Of a stretch of 64,000 nucleotides of DNA, positions 28,665 through 36,905 are shown piece by piece; within the stretch, counting starts at the first letter, position 1, and each line of letters begins with the position of its first letter. A program made the translations under genes and the position numbers. The notes beneath the pieces are model-generated. The model searched no databases. It saw nothing but the letters and a program-made list of their open reading frames with translations, and was not told the origin of the DNA. Source of the DNA: Sphingomonas echinoides (GTDB lineage: Bacteria; Pseudomonadota; Alphaproteobacteria; Sphingomonadales; Sphingomonadaceae); NCBI RefSeq assembly GCF_029623395.1, contig NZ_JAPYKK010000005.1, positions 62,001 through 126,000 on the forward strand, written 5' to 3'.

Positions 28665-28792
28665 CTCCCTCTCCCCGCTTGCGGGGAGAGGGTCGGGGAG
28701 AGGGGCAGTATTAAGCGGTGTCGCCCGATACTGCCCCTCTCCCCCGCTTCGCTTCGCTCGCTTGCCCTCTCCCCGCAAGCGGGGAGAGGGAG
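28665..28792. repeat. Palindromic repeat B between the two metH genes
   Basis: A 128-bp element with outer arms CTCCCTCTCCCCGC and GCGGGGAGAGGGAG, each an internal hairpin (CTCTCCCCGC/GCGGGGAGAG), and inner arms around GGGGCAGTAT and its complement. It is a different family from repeats A and C but built on the same nested-palindrome plan. It fills the gap between the homocysteine module and the rest of MetH. The AAGGA that serves as ribosome site for the downstream gene abuts its edge. Confidence 0.85.
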
Positions 28793-28795
28793 ATG

Positions 28796-29842
28796 TCACG
28801 CCGCCATCGTCATCGGCTCGAGCCCGGCAAGCCGCGTCACCACCGGCGGCACCGGCAGCGCGCGCGGCGTCAGCCCGCGCACCCCATCCGCAATCGCCTT
28901 GATGTGCGCAGGCGTCGATCCGCAGCAGCCGCCGAGCACGTTGACCTGACCCGCACTCGCCCACTCGCCGACCAGCCCGGCAGTCGTCGCGGGCATTTCG
29001 TCATATTCGCCGAGCTCATTGGGCAGCCCGGCATTGGGATAGACCATGATCAGCGTATCGCAGATATCGGAAAGCGTGCGCACATGCGGCCGCAACTGCT
29101 CCGCGCCGAACGAGCAGTTGAGCCCGATCGTCACCGGCTTGGCATGCCGCACCGCATGCCAGAACGCCTCGACCGTATGCCCAGACAGGTTGCGCCCGGA
29201 CAGATCGGTCAGCGTCATCGACAGCATGATCGGCACGTCACGCCCAAGCGCCTCGCCCGCCTCGAGCGCCGCCATGATCGCCGCCTTGGCGTTGAGCGTA
29301 TCGAACACCGTCTCGACCAGGATGAAGTCCGCCCCCCCCTCGATCAGCGCGTCGGTCTGCTCGCGGTAGACGCCCTTGAGATAATCGAAGTCGATCTCGC
29401 GGAAGCCCGGATCGTTGACGTCGGGGCTGAGCGACAGCGTCTTGTTGGTCGGCCCGATCGCCCCTGCGACGAAGCGCGGGCGGCCGTCCTTCGCCTGATA
29501 TTCGTCCGCCAGCGCCCGCGCGAGCTTCGCGCTCTCGACGTTGATCTCGCGCACCAGATGTTCGGCGGCATAATCGGCCTGGCTGATGCGGTTGGCGGAG
29601 AAAGTGTTGGTCTCGGCGATGTCCGCGCCTGCCTCAAAATAGGCGCGGTGGATCGCTTCGGGGACTTCGCGCTTGGTCAGCGCGAGAATGTCGTTGTTGC
29701 CCTTCTGGTCCTTCGCGAGGCCGAGGTCGCCGGCATAGTCCGCCTCGGACAGCTTCCAGTTCTGGATCTCGGTCCCGAACGCTCCGTCGGTGATGAGGAT
29801 GCGCTTGGCCGCCTCGGCAAGGAATGTTTCACGGATCGTCAT
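28796..29842 (-). CDS. metH: Homocysteine S-methyltransferase module of split MetH
   Basis: A 348-residue homocysteine-binding domain that in many bacteria is the N-terminal part of MetH. It begins MTIRETFLAEAAKRILITDGAFGTEIQ. The zinc-binding cysteines are in GLNCSFGAEQLRPH and VLGGCCGSTPAHIKAI. It presents homocysteine to methylcobalamin on the companion protein encoded next in the operon. The gap between the two genes is 142 bases and is filled by repeat B, so this is a genuine split and not a frameshift. Such splitting of MetH is seen in other sphingomonads as well. The upstream gap holds repeat C, 18 bases from the ATG. Confidence 0.93.
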   Translation of the reverse strand: MTIRETFLAEAAKRILITDGAFGTEIQNWKLSEADYAGDLGLAKDQKGNNDILALTKREVPEAIHRAYFEAGADIAETNTFSANRISQADYAAEHLVREINVESAKLARALADEYQAKDGRPRFVAGAIGPTNKTLSLSPDVNDPGFREIDFDYLKGVYREQTDALIEGGADFILVETVFDTLNAKAAIMAALEAGEALGRDVPIMLSMTLTDLSGRNLSGHTVEAFWHAVRHAKPVTIGLNCSFGAEQLRPHVRTLSDICDTLIMVYPNAGLPNELGEYDEMPATTAGLVGEWASAGQVNVLGGCCGSTPAHIKAIADGVRGLTPRALPVPPVVTRLAGLEPMTMAA

Positions 29843-29860
29843 AAGCTGGTTCCACTTTAA

Positions 29861-29966
29861 AGCCCCTCCCCTTCAGGGGAGGGGTTGGGGGTGGGGAAGT
29901 GCCTCGCAGAGAGCGAAACCCCGCTGCACTGCCCCACCCCAACCCCTCCCCTGAAGGGGAGGGGCT
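29861..29966. repeat. Palindromic repeat C between metF and metH
   Basis: A 106-bp element of the same family as repeat A, with arms AGCCCCTCCCC and GGGGAGGGGCT, the same TTGGGG/GTGGGG inner arms and a unique core. It occupies nearly all of the gap between metF and the homocysteine module. It is unlikely to be a complete terminator, because the genes around it form one operon. Confidence 0.88.
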
Positions 29967-29975
29967 ATGAAAAAG

Positions 29976-30914
29976 TCACGCCGCCGCTGCGTTCGCCACG
30001 GTCTTCGCCCGCAGCCCCAGCAAATGGCAGATCGCGAAACTCAACTCCGCACGGTTGAGCGTGTAGAAATGGAAGTTCCGCACGTCGCCCGCATACAACT
30101 TGCGACACAGCTCGGCCGCCAGCGTCGCCGCGATCAGACCGCGCGCGCCCGCATGATCCTCGAGCCCCTCGAACAACCGCCCCATCCACGCCGGCACCTC
30201 GGTGCCGCACATCGCCGACATCTTCACGATGCTCTGGAAATTGGTGACGGGCATGATCCCCGGCACCATCGGCGCATCGATCCCCGCCGCCGCCGCACGA
30301 TCCCGAAAACGGAAGAACGTCTCGGGTTCGAAGAAAAACTGCGTGATCCCCCGCGTCGCGCCCGCGTCCAGCTTGCGCTTGAGATTGTCGAGATCATGCG
30401 CATCGTCATGCGAGTCGGGATGGCATTCGGGATAAGCGGCGACCGAAATCTCAAACGGATGCAGCCGCTTGAGCCCCGCCACCAGATCGGCAGCATTGGT
30501 ATAGCCGTCCTTGTGCGGAACGAACCCGTCCGCGCCCGGCGCGTCTCCGCGCAGCGCGACGATATGCCGCACGCCCGCCGCCCAATATTCCTGCGCGATC
30601 TCGTCGATCTCGCCCCGCGATGCCTCGACACAGGTGAGATGCGCCGCCGCCGGCATCGTCGTCTCGCGCTGGATGCGCGCGACGGTCGCGTGGGTGCGAT
30701 CCCGCGTCGTCCCGCCGGCACCATAGGTCACCGACACGAACTCGGGCGCGAACGGCTCCAGCGTGCGCACGGTCTGCCACAGCGCCTCTTCCATCTTCTC
30801 TGTCTTGGGCGGGAAGAATTCGAACGATACTGCCGCATCGCCCGCCAAATCCGCGAACAACGGCGCTTCGAGCGCGCGCCGCGCCTCCTCGAGCTGGTTT
30901 ACCGAAATCGTCAT
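29976..30914 (-). CDS. metF: Methylenetetrahydrofolate reductase
   Basis: A 312-residue flavoenzyme that reduces 5,10-methylene-THF to 5-methyl-THF, the methyl donor for MetH. The N-terminal VSFEFFPPKTEKMEEALW, FVSVTYGAGGTTRDRTH, the NADH/FAD segment HIVALRGDAPG and AAYPECHPDSHD are diagnostic. ITQFFFEPETFFRF and MPVTNFQSI follow. The ATG at 30914 overlaps the stop of the regulator gene by four bases (ATGA), so MetF is co-translated with its presumed regulator. The operon order is regulator, metF, metH (Hcy), metH (rest), which delivers and uses the same methyl group. Confidence 0.95.
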   Translation of the reverse strand: MTISVNQLEEARRALEAPLFADLAGDAAVSFEFFPPKTEKMEEALWQTVRTLEPFAPEFVSVTYGAGGTTRDRTHATVARIQRETTMPAAAHLTCVEASRGEIDEIAQEYWAAGVRHIVALRGDAPGADGFVPHKDGYTNAADLVAGLKRLHPFEISVAAYPECHPDSHDDAHDLDNLKRKLDAGATRGITQFFFEPETFFRFRDRAAAAGIDAPMVPGIMPVTNFQSIVKMSAMCGTEVPAWMGRLFEGLEDHAGARGLIAATLAAELCRKLYAGDVRNFHFYTLNRAELSFAICHLLGLRAKTVANAAAA

Positions 30915-31879
30915 GCCGCCATCGCCTCTTGTATTCCGGAACGTTCGGCATCGCGCTTGCGCGCCAGCCACAATTTGACCGTGAGTTCGCCACCCATCAG
31001 CGTTTCGGTGCGCACCGGGTCGAGCCCGGCCGCCGCGAACCACGTCGTCATCTGCTCATCGGCGAAACCCAGTCGGGTATGCCCGTCCTGCGCGCGCAAT
31101 TCCTCGCGGTCATGCGCCGCGAAGTCGGCGATCAGCAGCCGCCCCCCCACGTTGAGCACGCGTGCCGCTTCAGAAATCGCAGCGCCAGGCTGTTGCGCGA
31201 AATGCAGCACGTGATGGACGATCGCGACGTCCGCCGCGCGATCGGCTAGCGGCAGCGCATACAGATCCGCCTGCCGCAACTCGATGTTGGTGAGCCCCCG
31301 CTCGGACAATTTTGCACGCGCAAGCCGCAGCATTTCCGACGATCGGTCGATTCCCAAAGCCTGATCCGCCCGTCCGGCGAACAGTTCGAGCATCCGGCCA
31401 GTCCCCGTCCCGATATCGATCAACTGCCCGATCGGCGCATCGCCGACTACGGCAGAAATCGCCGCTTCGACTTCGCTTTCGGCGATATGGAGGGAGCGGA
31501 TCGCGTCCCATTGGCCGGCATTCGCCTCGAACCAGCTTGCTGCAGACGCCGCCCGGTCCGCGCGAACCGCCGCCAGCCGCGCCGCATCCGCGACCGCCCA
31601 GTGATCGGGCGAGAGCGCGGCCCATTGGTCGAGCGCGCCTAGCACGGGGCCGACCGTGGCCCCTTCCCCCAGCGCCACGAACACCCAGCTGCCTTCTTTC
31701 CGCCGCTCGGCCAGCCCGGCGTCGCACAGGATCTTGACGTGGCGGGACACGCGCGGCTGGCTTTGCCCCAACACTTGCGCAAGCTCCCCGACGGAAAGCT
31801 CCATCGAGCGCAGCAACGCCACGATCCGCAAGCGCGTCGCGTCCGCCAGAGCGCGAAAGATATCGAGAGCGATGGTCAT
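30911..31879 (-). CDS. ArsR-type regulator fused to SAM-dependent methyltransferase (SahR-like)
   Basis: A 322-residue two-domain protein. Residues 1-100 form an ArsR/SmtB winged helix (MTIALDIFRALADATRLRIVALL, with SQPRVSRHVKILCDAGLAERRKEG). It lacks the ArsR metal-cysteine box, so it is unlikely to sense metal. From about 140 on is a class I methyltransferase fold with LIDIGTGTGRMLELF as the SAM loop. ArsR proteins called SahR, which respond to S-adenosylhomocysteine and control methionine-cycle genes in proteobacteria, include methyltransferase-fused forms. The metF-metH context and the palindrome just before the start fit that role. Whether the second domain methylates or only senses SAH or SAM is unknown. 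Confidence 0.88.
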   Translation of the reverse strand: MTIALDIFRALADATRLRIVALLRSMELSVGELAQVLGQSQPRVSRHVKILCDAGLAERRKEGSWVFVALGEGATVGPVLGALDQWAALSPDHWAVADAARLAAVRADRAASAASWFEANAGQWDAIRSLHIAESEVEAAISAVVGDAPIGQLIDIGTGTGRMLELFAGRADQALGIDRSSEMLRLARAKLSERGLTNIELRQADLYALPLADRAADVAIVHHVLHFAQQPGAAISEAARVLNVGGRLLIADFAAHDREELRAQDGHTRLGFADEQMTTWFAAAGLDPVRTETLMGGELTVKLWLARKRDAERSGIQEAMAA

Positions 31880-31889
31880 CTGGCAGCGA

Positions 31890-31911
31890 CATATAAAGAT
31901 ATCTTTATATG
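31890..31911. promoter_or_regulatory. 22-bp perfect palindrome, probable operator of the metF operon
   Basis: A perfect palindrome whose half is CATATAAAGAT lies 10 bases upstream of the regulator's ATG. It is AT-rich in a GC-rich neighbourhood, a typical ArsR/SahR-type operator, and its place over the expected promoter/leader suggests autorepression of the whole metF-metH operon. Confidence 0.75.
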
Positions 31912-32055
31912 CGGTCAACGACGACGATGGCTGCGCTGTGCGACTTTCGCAACGTATCGCGTCCCCGGGTCCGATCGTCCCGTCAGCGGACCTTTGCGCG
32001 ATTGCGTGGGTTAGACCCCTTCGATACCTTAACCGATCCTATCACGGGAGCCTTT

Positions 32056-32391
32056 ATGACCAAGTCCATCCTCCTCCTGCCGATCCTCGCCCTCGCCGCC
32101 GGCGGCATGTCGGCCTGCAGCGAAAAGGCACAAAACGACGCCAGCACCGCTGCAAACTCGATTGCGGGTGACGTCAACGAAACCGCCCGGAAGGCGCGCG
32201 ACGATACCGACGCCGCGCTCAGCGACGCCGAGACACGGATGGACAATTTCGGCCAGGCGGCCGGTGAGAAAGCAGACCGGCTCGGCGACGACGCAGACCG
32301 GGCTGCAGACCGCCTCGGCGAAAAGGCCGACCGCGTGGGCGATCGCGCCGGTGCCGCTGCCCGCGATATCGGTAACGAGATCGACAACTGA
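32056..32391 (+). CDS. Small lipoprotein with charged amphipathic repeats
   Basis: A 111-residue protein with a lipoprotein signal (lipobox GMSACS) and a mature part made of Ala/Asp/Arg/Glu-rich repeats (ARKARDDTDAAL, EKADRLGDDADRAADRLG), predicted to be one long amphipathic helix or coiled coil. The repeats resemble those of apolipoprotein- or LEA-like bacterial envelope proteins. The ATG follows GGGAG. Its stop shares a base with the start of the next small lipoprotein (TGATG). No function is assigned. Confidence 0.78.
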   Translation: MTKSILLLPILALAAGGMSACSEKAQNDASTAANSIAGDVNETARKARDDTDAALSDAETRMDNFGQAAGEKADRLGDDADRAADRLGEKADRVGDRAGAAARDIGNEIDN

Positions 32392-32600
32392 TGCGCTGGG
32401 GCGTCCTGTTGGTGGCAGCGCTGGTCAGCGCGTGTTCGGGCGGCACTCCTGCTGCCCGTAACGCGATGGCTGGCGAGGATTTGTCGCATAACACCGCCAC
32501 CGTCCCACTCGACGCGAACAGTGCCGACATGAACGCCGCTGAAGTCGTCCCCGATGATGAGGGCGGCACCGAAGACGAATCTGGAGCCAAGCCGCAATGA
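32391..32600 (+). CDS. Very small acidic lipoprotein
   Basis: A 69-residue peptide with a lipobox (LVSAC) at about residue 15 and a short, acidic, probably disordered mature part (VVPDDEGGTEDESG). The start and stop overlap the genes on either side (TGATG with the lipoprotein, ATGA with the aldo/keto reductase), so it is almost certainly translated. Function unknown. Confidence 0.7.
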   Translation: MRWGVLLVAALVSACSGGTPAARNAMAGEDLSHNTATVPLDANSADMNAAEVVPDDEGGTEDESGAKPQ

Positions 32601-33547
32601 CCGAACACCGTCGCCTCGGGGCCACCGACCTCCGCATCGCGCCGCTCGTGCTGGGCGGCAACGTCTTTGGCTGGACCGCGGATCAGGCCACCAGCTTCGC
32701 CGTGCTAGACGCGTTCGTCGCGGGCGGTGGTACGATGATCGATACGGCCGACGTCTATTCCGCCTGGGTACCCGGACATCAGGGCGGCGAGTCCGAGAGC
32801 ATGATCGGCGCCTGGCTCAAGCAGAGCGGCAAGCGCGATCAGGTTCAGATTGCGACAAAGGTCGGGATGCTTCCTGGCGAGGGCGGCGAAAAGCTCGCCC
32901 CGGCGCGGATCGCGGCGGCGTGCGAGGCGTCGTTGCAGCGGCTCGGGGTCGACACGATCGACCTCTATTTCGCGCATCAGGACGATGAGTCGGTGTCGCA
33001 GGAGGACGTGCTCGCGGCGTTCGGGAAGCTGATCGATGCGGGCAAGATCCGCGCGCTGGGAGCGTCGAACTTCCACGCCAAGCGGCTGAAATCGGCAAAC
33101 GATGCGGCTCGCGAGCATGGCCTGCCGCATTTCCATGTGCTTCAGCCCGAGTATAACCTCGTCAGTCGCAAGAAGTTCGAAGGCGAACTGCAGTCCTATT
33201 GCGTTGAGAACAACATCGGGGTCGTGCCCTATTACGGGCTCGCCTCCGGGTTCCTGACCGGCAAGTATCGCAGCGCGGACGATTTTGGGAAGAGCGTACG
33301 CGGTGGGCGGATGCAAGAACTCCTCGATGGCAACGGTCCTGCCGTGCTGGCGGCGATGGATTCGGTCGCCGACGAAACCGGTGCCAGCCTCGCGCAGGTC
33401 GCACTGGCGTGGCTCAAGGAGCAGCCCGCGGTGACCGCGCCGATCGCCAGCGCCACGTCGGTGCAGCAGGTCGAGGATCTGCTGGGTGCGATGAACCTTG
33501 CGCTGACCACCGAGCAGCTGGACCGGCTGACGGCGGCGGGCGCGTAA
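32597..33547 (+). CDS. Aldo/keto reductase
   Basis: A 316-residue NADPH-dependent aldo/keto reductase of the YajO/Tas-like group. The catalytic residues are in place: Asp and Tyr in MIDTADVYSAW, Lys in IATKVGM, and His in IDLYFAHQDDE. The NADP-phosphate region at the C-terminus contains APIASATSVQQVEDLL. The substrate is not readable. The start overlaps the small lipoprotein gene (ATGA). After the stop, a 13-bp stem at 33557-33586 separates it from the convergent aceA gene. Confidence 0.92.
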   Translation: MTEHRRLGATDLRIAPLVLGGNVFGWTADQATSFAVLDAFVAGGGTMIDTADVYSAWVPGHQGGESESMIGAWLKQSGKRDQVQIATKVGMLPGEGGEKLAPARIAAACEASLQRLGVDTIDLYFAHQDDESVSQEDVLAAFGKLIDAGKIRALGASNFHAKRLKSANDAAREHGLPHFHVLQPEYNLVSRKKFEGELQSYCVENNIGVVPYYGLASGFLTGKYRSADDFGKSVRGGRMQELLDGNGPAVLAAMDSVADETGASLAQVALAWLKEQPAVTAPIASATSVQQVEDLLGAMNLALTTEQLDRLTAAGA

Positions 33548-33556
33548 ACAGGTCCT

Positions 33557-33586
33557 CCCCTTCCCCGGCCTCCGCCGGGGAAGGGG
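33557..33586. terminator. Bidirectional hairpin between converging genes
   Basis: A perfect 13-bp GC-rich stem (CCCCTTCCCCGGC and its complement) with a four-base loop lies between the ends of the aldo/keto reductase and isocitrate lyase genes. No clear T-run follows on either strand, so it may instead be a palindromic repeat. Confidence 0.5.
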
Positions 33587-33593
33587 TACCGTT

Positions 33594-35189
33594 TCAGGCA
33601 GCGAACTGGTTCATCGTATTGTGCGCGCCGCCGGCCTTGAGGGCTGCCTCGCCCGCGAAATATTCCTTGTGGTCGTCGCCGATGTCGCTGCCCGACATGT
33701 TCTGGTGCTTGACGCAGGCGATCCCCTCACGGATTTCCTTGCGCTGGACGCCTTTCACATAACCGAGCATCCCCGCCTCGCCGAAATACTCCTTGGCAAG
33801 ATTGTCGGTCGACAGCGCTACGGTGTGATAGGTCGGCAGCGTGATGAGGTGATGGAAGATCCCCGCACGCGCCGCGGCGTCGCGCTGGAAGGTCCGGATG
33901 CGCTCGTCCGCTTCGTCCGCCAGTGCGGTGCCGTCATAGTCGACCGACATCAGCTTCGTCCGATCGTACGCTGACAGGTCGCGGCTTTCCGCGGCCCAGG
34001 CGTCATAGACCTGTTGGCGGAAGTTGAGCGTCCAGTTGAACGACGGCGAATTGTTGTAGACCAGCTTGGCGTTGGGAATGACCTCCCTGATCCGGTCGAC
34101 CATACCCGCGATCTGTTCGATATGCGGCTTCTCGGTCTCGATCCACAACAAGTCCGCGCCATGCTGAAGCGAGGTGATGCAATCGAGCACGCAGCGGTCT
34201 TCGCCCGATCCGGCGCGGAACTGGAATAGATTCGAGGGCAGCCGCTTGGGGCGCAGCAGCTTGCCGTCGCGGTTGAGGATGACGTCGCCGTTGCGTGCGG
34301 TCGTCGGGTCGATCTCCTCGCAGTCGAGGAAGCTGTTATACTGGTCGCCGAGGTCGCCCGGTGCCTTCGACACCGCGATCTGCTTGGTCAGTCCCGCCCC
34401 CAGCGAGTCGGTGCGCGTGACGATGATACCGTCGTCCACCCCCAGCTCGAGGAAGGCGTAGCGGCACGCGCGGACCTTCGCGAGGAAGTCCTCGTGCGGG
34501 ACCGTGACCTTGCCGTCCTGATGGCCGCACTGCTTCTCGTCACTGACCTGATTCTCGATCTGGAGCGCGCACGCCCCCGCCTCGATCATCTTCTTGGCGA
34601 GAAGATACGTTGCCTCGGCATTGCCGAAGCCGGCGTCGATGTCGGCAATGATCGGAACGACATGCGTCTGGTAATTCTCAATCGCGTTGAGCAGGCGCTG
34701 CTCCTCGATCGCATTGCCCGAAGCGCGCGCCGCATCGATGTCGCGGAACATCATCCCGAGCTCGCGGGCGTCGGCCTGACGCAAGAACGTGTAGAGTTCC
34801 TCGATCAGCGCGGGGACGCTGGTCTTCTCGTGCATCGACTGGTCGGGCAACGGGCCGAACTCGCTGCGGAGCGCCGCGATCATCCAACCCGACAGGTACA
34901 AATAGCGCCGCTCGGTCGAGCCGAAGTGCTTCTTGATGCTGATCATCTTCTGCTGCCCGATGAACCCGTGCCAGCAGCCGAGCGACTGGGTGTAGTGCGC
35001 TGGGTCCGCATCATAGGCCGCCATGTCGCGCCGCATGATGGCCGCCGTATAGCGCGCGATGTCGAGGCCGGTCTGGAACCGGTTCTGGAGCCGCATCCGC
35101 GCGACCGACTCGGCCGAGATGCCGTCCCACGAGCCGTTGTGGCTGCGGATCAGCGTGTTGGTTTGAGCGATGCTGGACTGGTACGTCAT
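33594..35189 (-). CDS. aceA: Isocitrate lyase
   Basis: A 531-residue isocitrate lyase, the first enzyme of the glyoxylate bypass, which splits isocitrate to glyoxylate and succinate for growth on acetate and fatty acids. The long form is indicated by the N-terminal segment GSWDGISAESVARMRLQ. The catalytic loop is SDEKQCGHQDGK. IADIDAGFGN, VTRTDSLGAG and YNNSPSFNW also match. The ATG at 35189 is preceded by GAGG. The next gene upstream on the same strand is an XRE-family acyl-responsive regulator, its probable controller. Malate synthase is not in this window. Confidence 0.95.
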   Translation of the reverse strand: MTYQSSIAQTNTLIRSHNGSWDGISAESVARMRLQNRFQTGLDIARYTAAIMRRDMAAYDADPAHYTQSLGCWHGFIGQQKMISIKKHFGSTERRYLYLSGWMIAALRSEFGPLPDQSMHEKTSVPALIEELYTFLRQADARELGMMFRDIDAARASGNAIEEQRLLNAIENYQTHVVPIIADIDAGFGNAEATYLLAKKMIEAGACALQIENQVSDEKQCGHQDGKVTVPHEDFLAKVRACRYAFLELGVDDGIIVTRTDSLGAGLTKQIAVSKAPGDLGDQYNSFLDCEEIDPTTARNGDVILNRDGKLLRPKRLPSNLFQFRAGSGEDRCVLDCITSLQHGADLLWIETEKPHIEQIAGMVDRIREVIPNAKLVYNNSPSFNWTLNFRQQVYDAWAAESRDLSAYDRTKLMSVDYDGTALADEADERIRTFQRDAAARAGIFHHLITLPTYHTVALSTDNLAKEYFGEAGMLGYVKGVQRKEIREGIACVKHQNMSGSDIGDDHKEYFAGEAALKAGGAHNTMNQFAA

Positions 35190-35296
35190 CGAGGGCCTCA
35201 CTGTGTAGCGATTTCCACGGAATAGCGTTCTTTACAGGAATCCAGACGGGAAACGTCCGAACTACAGCGTACCGCCGTCAATCCTTCGCCAGGTTA

Positions 35297-35304
35297 TTTG
35301 TAAA
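35297..35304. promoter_or_regulatory. TTTGTAAA element upstream of aceA
   Basis: ATTTGTAAAT lies about 105 bases before aceA, and the same core in the other orientation (TTTACAAA, 36898-36905) lies just upstream of the regulator gene. The shared motif is a plausible operator for the XRE-type regulator; RamB, a related regulator of glyoxylate-cycle genes, also uses TTTGC-like half-sites. Confidence 0.35.
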
Positions 35305-35486
35305 TGTGTGATGTTGTTGACACCGCAGATGGTCGGAAGGTTAGGGGAAAGTTAGGCGGAATCGCATCGTAATTTGGCCCCTCCCCTTTATCAAACGCGG
35401 CTGAGCACATCGGGGAGAGCCGTACCCCACACCATAGAAAGACGCCGCGCTGTAGAACAGCACCGCCGGAAACGGGCGAGGTCGGC

Positions 35487-36875
35487 TCAGTCGCCGCCGA
35501 ACGAGAAGCCGCTGATTCCGCGCTCCCGTTCGTTGACGATCAGCGCGCGACCCGACGGCGGCAGCGACCGTTGCGGACACTGTCCGCGCCCACAGGCACG
35601 ACACCCCAGCCCGATCGGCGTCGCTTCCCCTGTCAGGTCGACCCCACGCGCCGCGGCAAGCGCGCCCGCATGTGCAGCGGCAACGCCGACCCCGACGACG
35701 AACTCCGCCGGCACCGTGCCATACCGCCGCCCCTGCGGAGTGACGGTGCGCGCGATCGTGAACCAGCGCGATCCGTCCTCCAGCGCCACCAGTTGAACCG
35801 CCAGCGTTCCCGGACGCTCGAACGCTGCGTGGAGCCGCCATAGCGGACAGCGCGCCTCCGCCTCGGCAAGCGGCGATGCGCTCGCGCCCGAGAAACGCTT
35901 CGACGCCTGCCCCGCCCGGTCGATCCGCACCAGGAAGAACGGCAGCCCGCGTGCGCCAACCCGTTGCAGCGCGGTCATACGATGCGCGACCTGTTCGAAC
36001 CCCGCGCCGAACCGGCGTTGCAGCAATTCGATGTCGTAGCCCGTCGCCTCGCACGCACGCAGGAACCGGGCGTAGGGCATCATCAACGCCGCCGCATAGT
36101 AATTGGCGAGGTGGCGCCGATAGAGCCGCTCGGCTGCGCGGTCGGCAAATCCTGCGCCCTTGGCCAGTGCCTCGATCTCGTCGCGCGCTTCGATCTGCGC
36201 GAGCTGGACCGCGACGGCAAACGTCCGGCTGGCGGGATCAAGCATTTCCGACAATTGCACCTGTCGCGCATGGAGATCGGTGCGGCGCAGCAGTTCGGGC
36301 ATCACGTCGACCGGCAGGACGCGGATCGTCAGCTGGTGCTTGACGCGCAACCGTTCCGAGATCGCGCCGTACAGATCCCCCGCGCCCATCCGCAATTCGT
36401 CCGCGAGCGCCTCCGCCGCGGCATCCAGGTCGGCGAAATGGCCGCGCCAGCGTTCGATCTCGCGGCGGACCTCGCTGATCGGATCGACTGCGGCGGGATC
36501 GTCGGGCGTCCCGCCCGCGCGGATCCGGTCGAACGCACGCGCGAACGCTTCCGCGCCGCCGGGTGCGCCTGCGAGCCACTCCTCGATCTCGTTGCGGTCG
36601 ATCTCGAGGTCGGCGAACATCGGGTCGGCCAATCTGCGCCGGAGCGCCGCCTCGCCGCCGCCGGGCTCGCCCGCCGCCAGCGCGCGGGGATCGAAGTCGA
36701 ACGTTTCGGCCAGCTTGACCAGCAGCGTCGCGGAGAGCGGGCGCTGGTTCTTTTCCACGAGGTTGAGATAGCTGGGGGAAATCGTCAACACTTCGGCCAT
36801 TGCGGCCTGGGTGAGGCCAGCGCCGCGGCGCAGGCGACGCACCGCGTGTCCAGCGAACAGCTTGCGATCGGCCAT
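35487..36875 (-). CDS. XRE-family short-chain acyl-CoA/fatty-acid-type regulator (RamB/ScfR-like)
   Basis: A 462-residue regulator with an N-terminal XRE helix-turn-helix (GAGLTQAAMAEVLTISPSYLNLVEKNQRPLS in two stretches) and an IrrE-like middle domain (LANYYAAALMMPYARFLRACEATGYDIELLQRRF and FEQVAHRMTALQR). The expected HExxH zinc motif is absent, as in the transcriptional members of this family. The C-terminal domain has four cysteines, two of them in CRACGRGQCPQRS, near residue 430, resembling the DUF2083 domain of RamB. Related regulators control isocitrate lyase and propionate genes. The ATG at 36875 follows GGAGGG. Confidence 0.9.
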   Translation of the reverse strand: MADRKLFAGHAVRRLRRGAGLTQAAMAEVLTISPSYLNLVEKNQRPLSATLLVKLAETFDFDPRALAAGEPGGGEAALRRRLADPMFADLEIDRNEIEEWLAGAPGGAEAFARAFDRIRAGGTPDDPAAVDPISEVRREIERWRGHFADLDAAAEALADELRMGAGDLYGAISERLRVKHQLTIRVLPVDVMPELLRRTDLHARQVQLSEMLDPASRTFAVAVQLAQIEARDEIEALAKGAGFADRAAERLYRRHLANYYAAALMMPYARFLRACEATGYDIELLQRRFGAGFEQVAHRMTALQRVGARGLPFFLVRIDRAGQASKRFSGASASPLAEAEARCPLWRLHAAFERPGTLAVQLVALEDGSRWFTIARTVTPQGRRYGTVPAEFVVGVGVAAAHAGALAAARGVDLTGEATPIGLGCRACGRGQCPQRSLPPSGRALIVNERERGISGFSFGGD

Positions 36876-36897
36876 GTATCCCTCCGCTCGTCAATAC

Positions 36898-36905
36898 TTT
36901 ACAAA
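36898..36905. promoter_or_regulatory. TTTACAAA element upstream of the XRE regulator
   Basis: The complement of the TTTGTAAA found before aceA lies 23 bases ahead of this regulator's start codon. A 10-base palindrome CGTACGTACG follows at 36906-36915. Together these look like an autoregulatory site. Confidence 0.35.

Noticed and set aside
28665-28792. Terminator inside the metH operon
   Set aside because: It has no T-run and lies between genes that must be co-expressed; it is treated as a repeat.
30914-31043. N-terminal extension of metF
   Set aside because: The extension overlaps the coding region of the regulator and the canonical start gives an ATGA overlap.
31912-32055. SAM or SAH riboswitch before metF
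   Set aside because: The operon begins at the regulator on the other side; no leader stem-loops are visible and the palindrome explains regulation.
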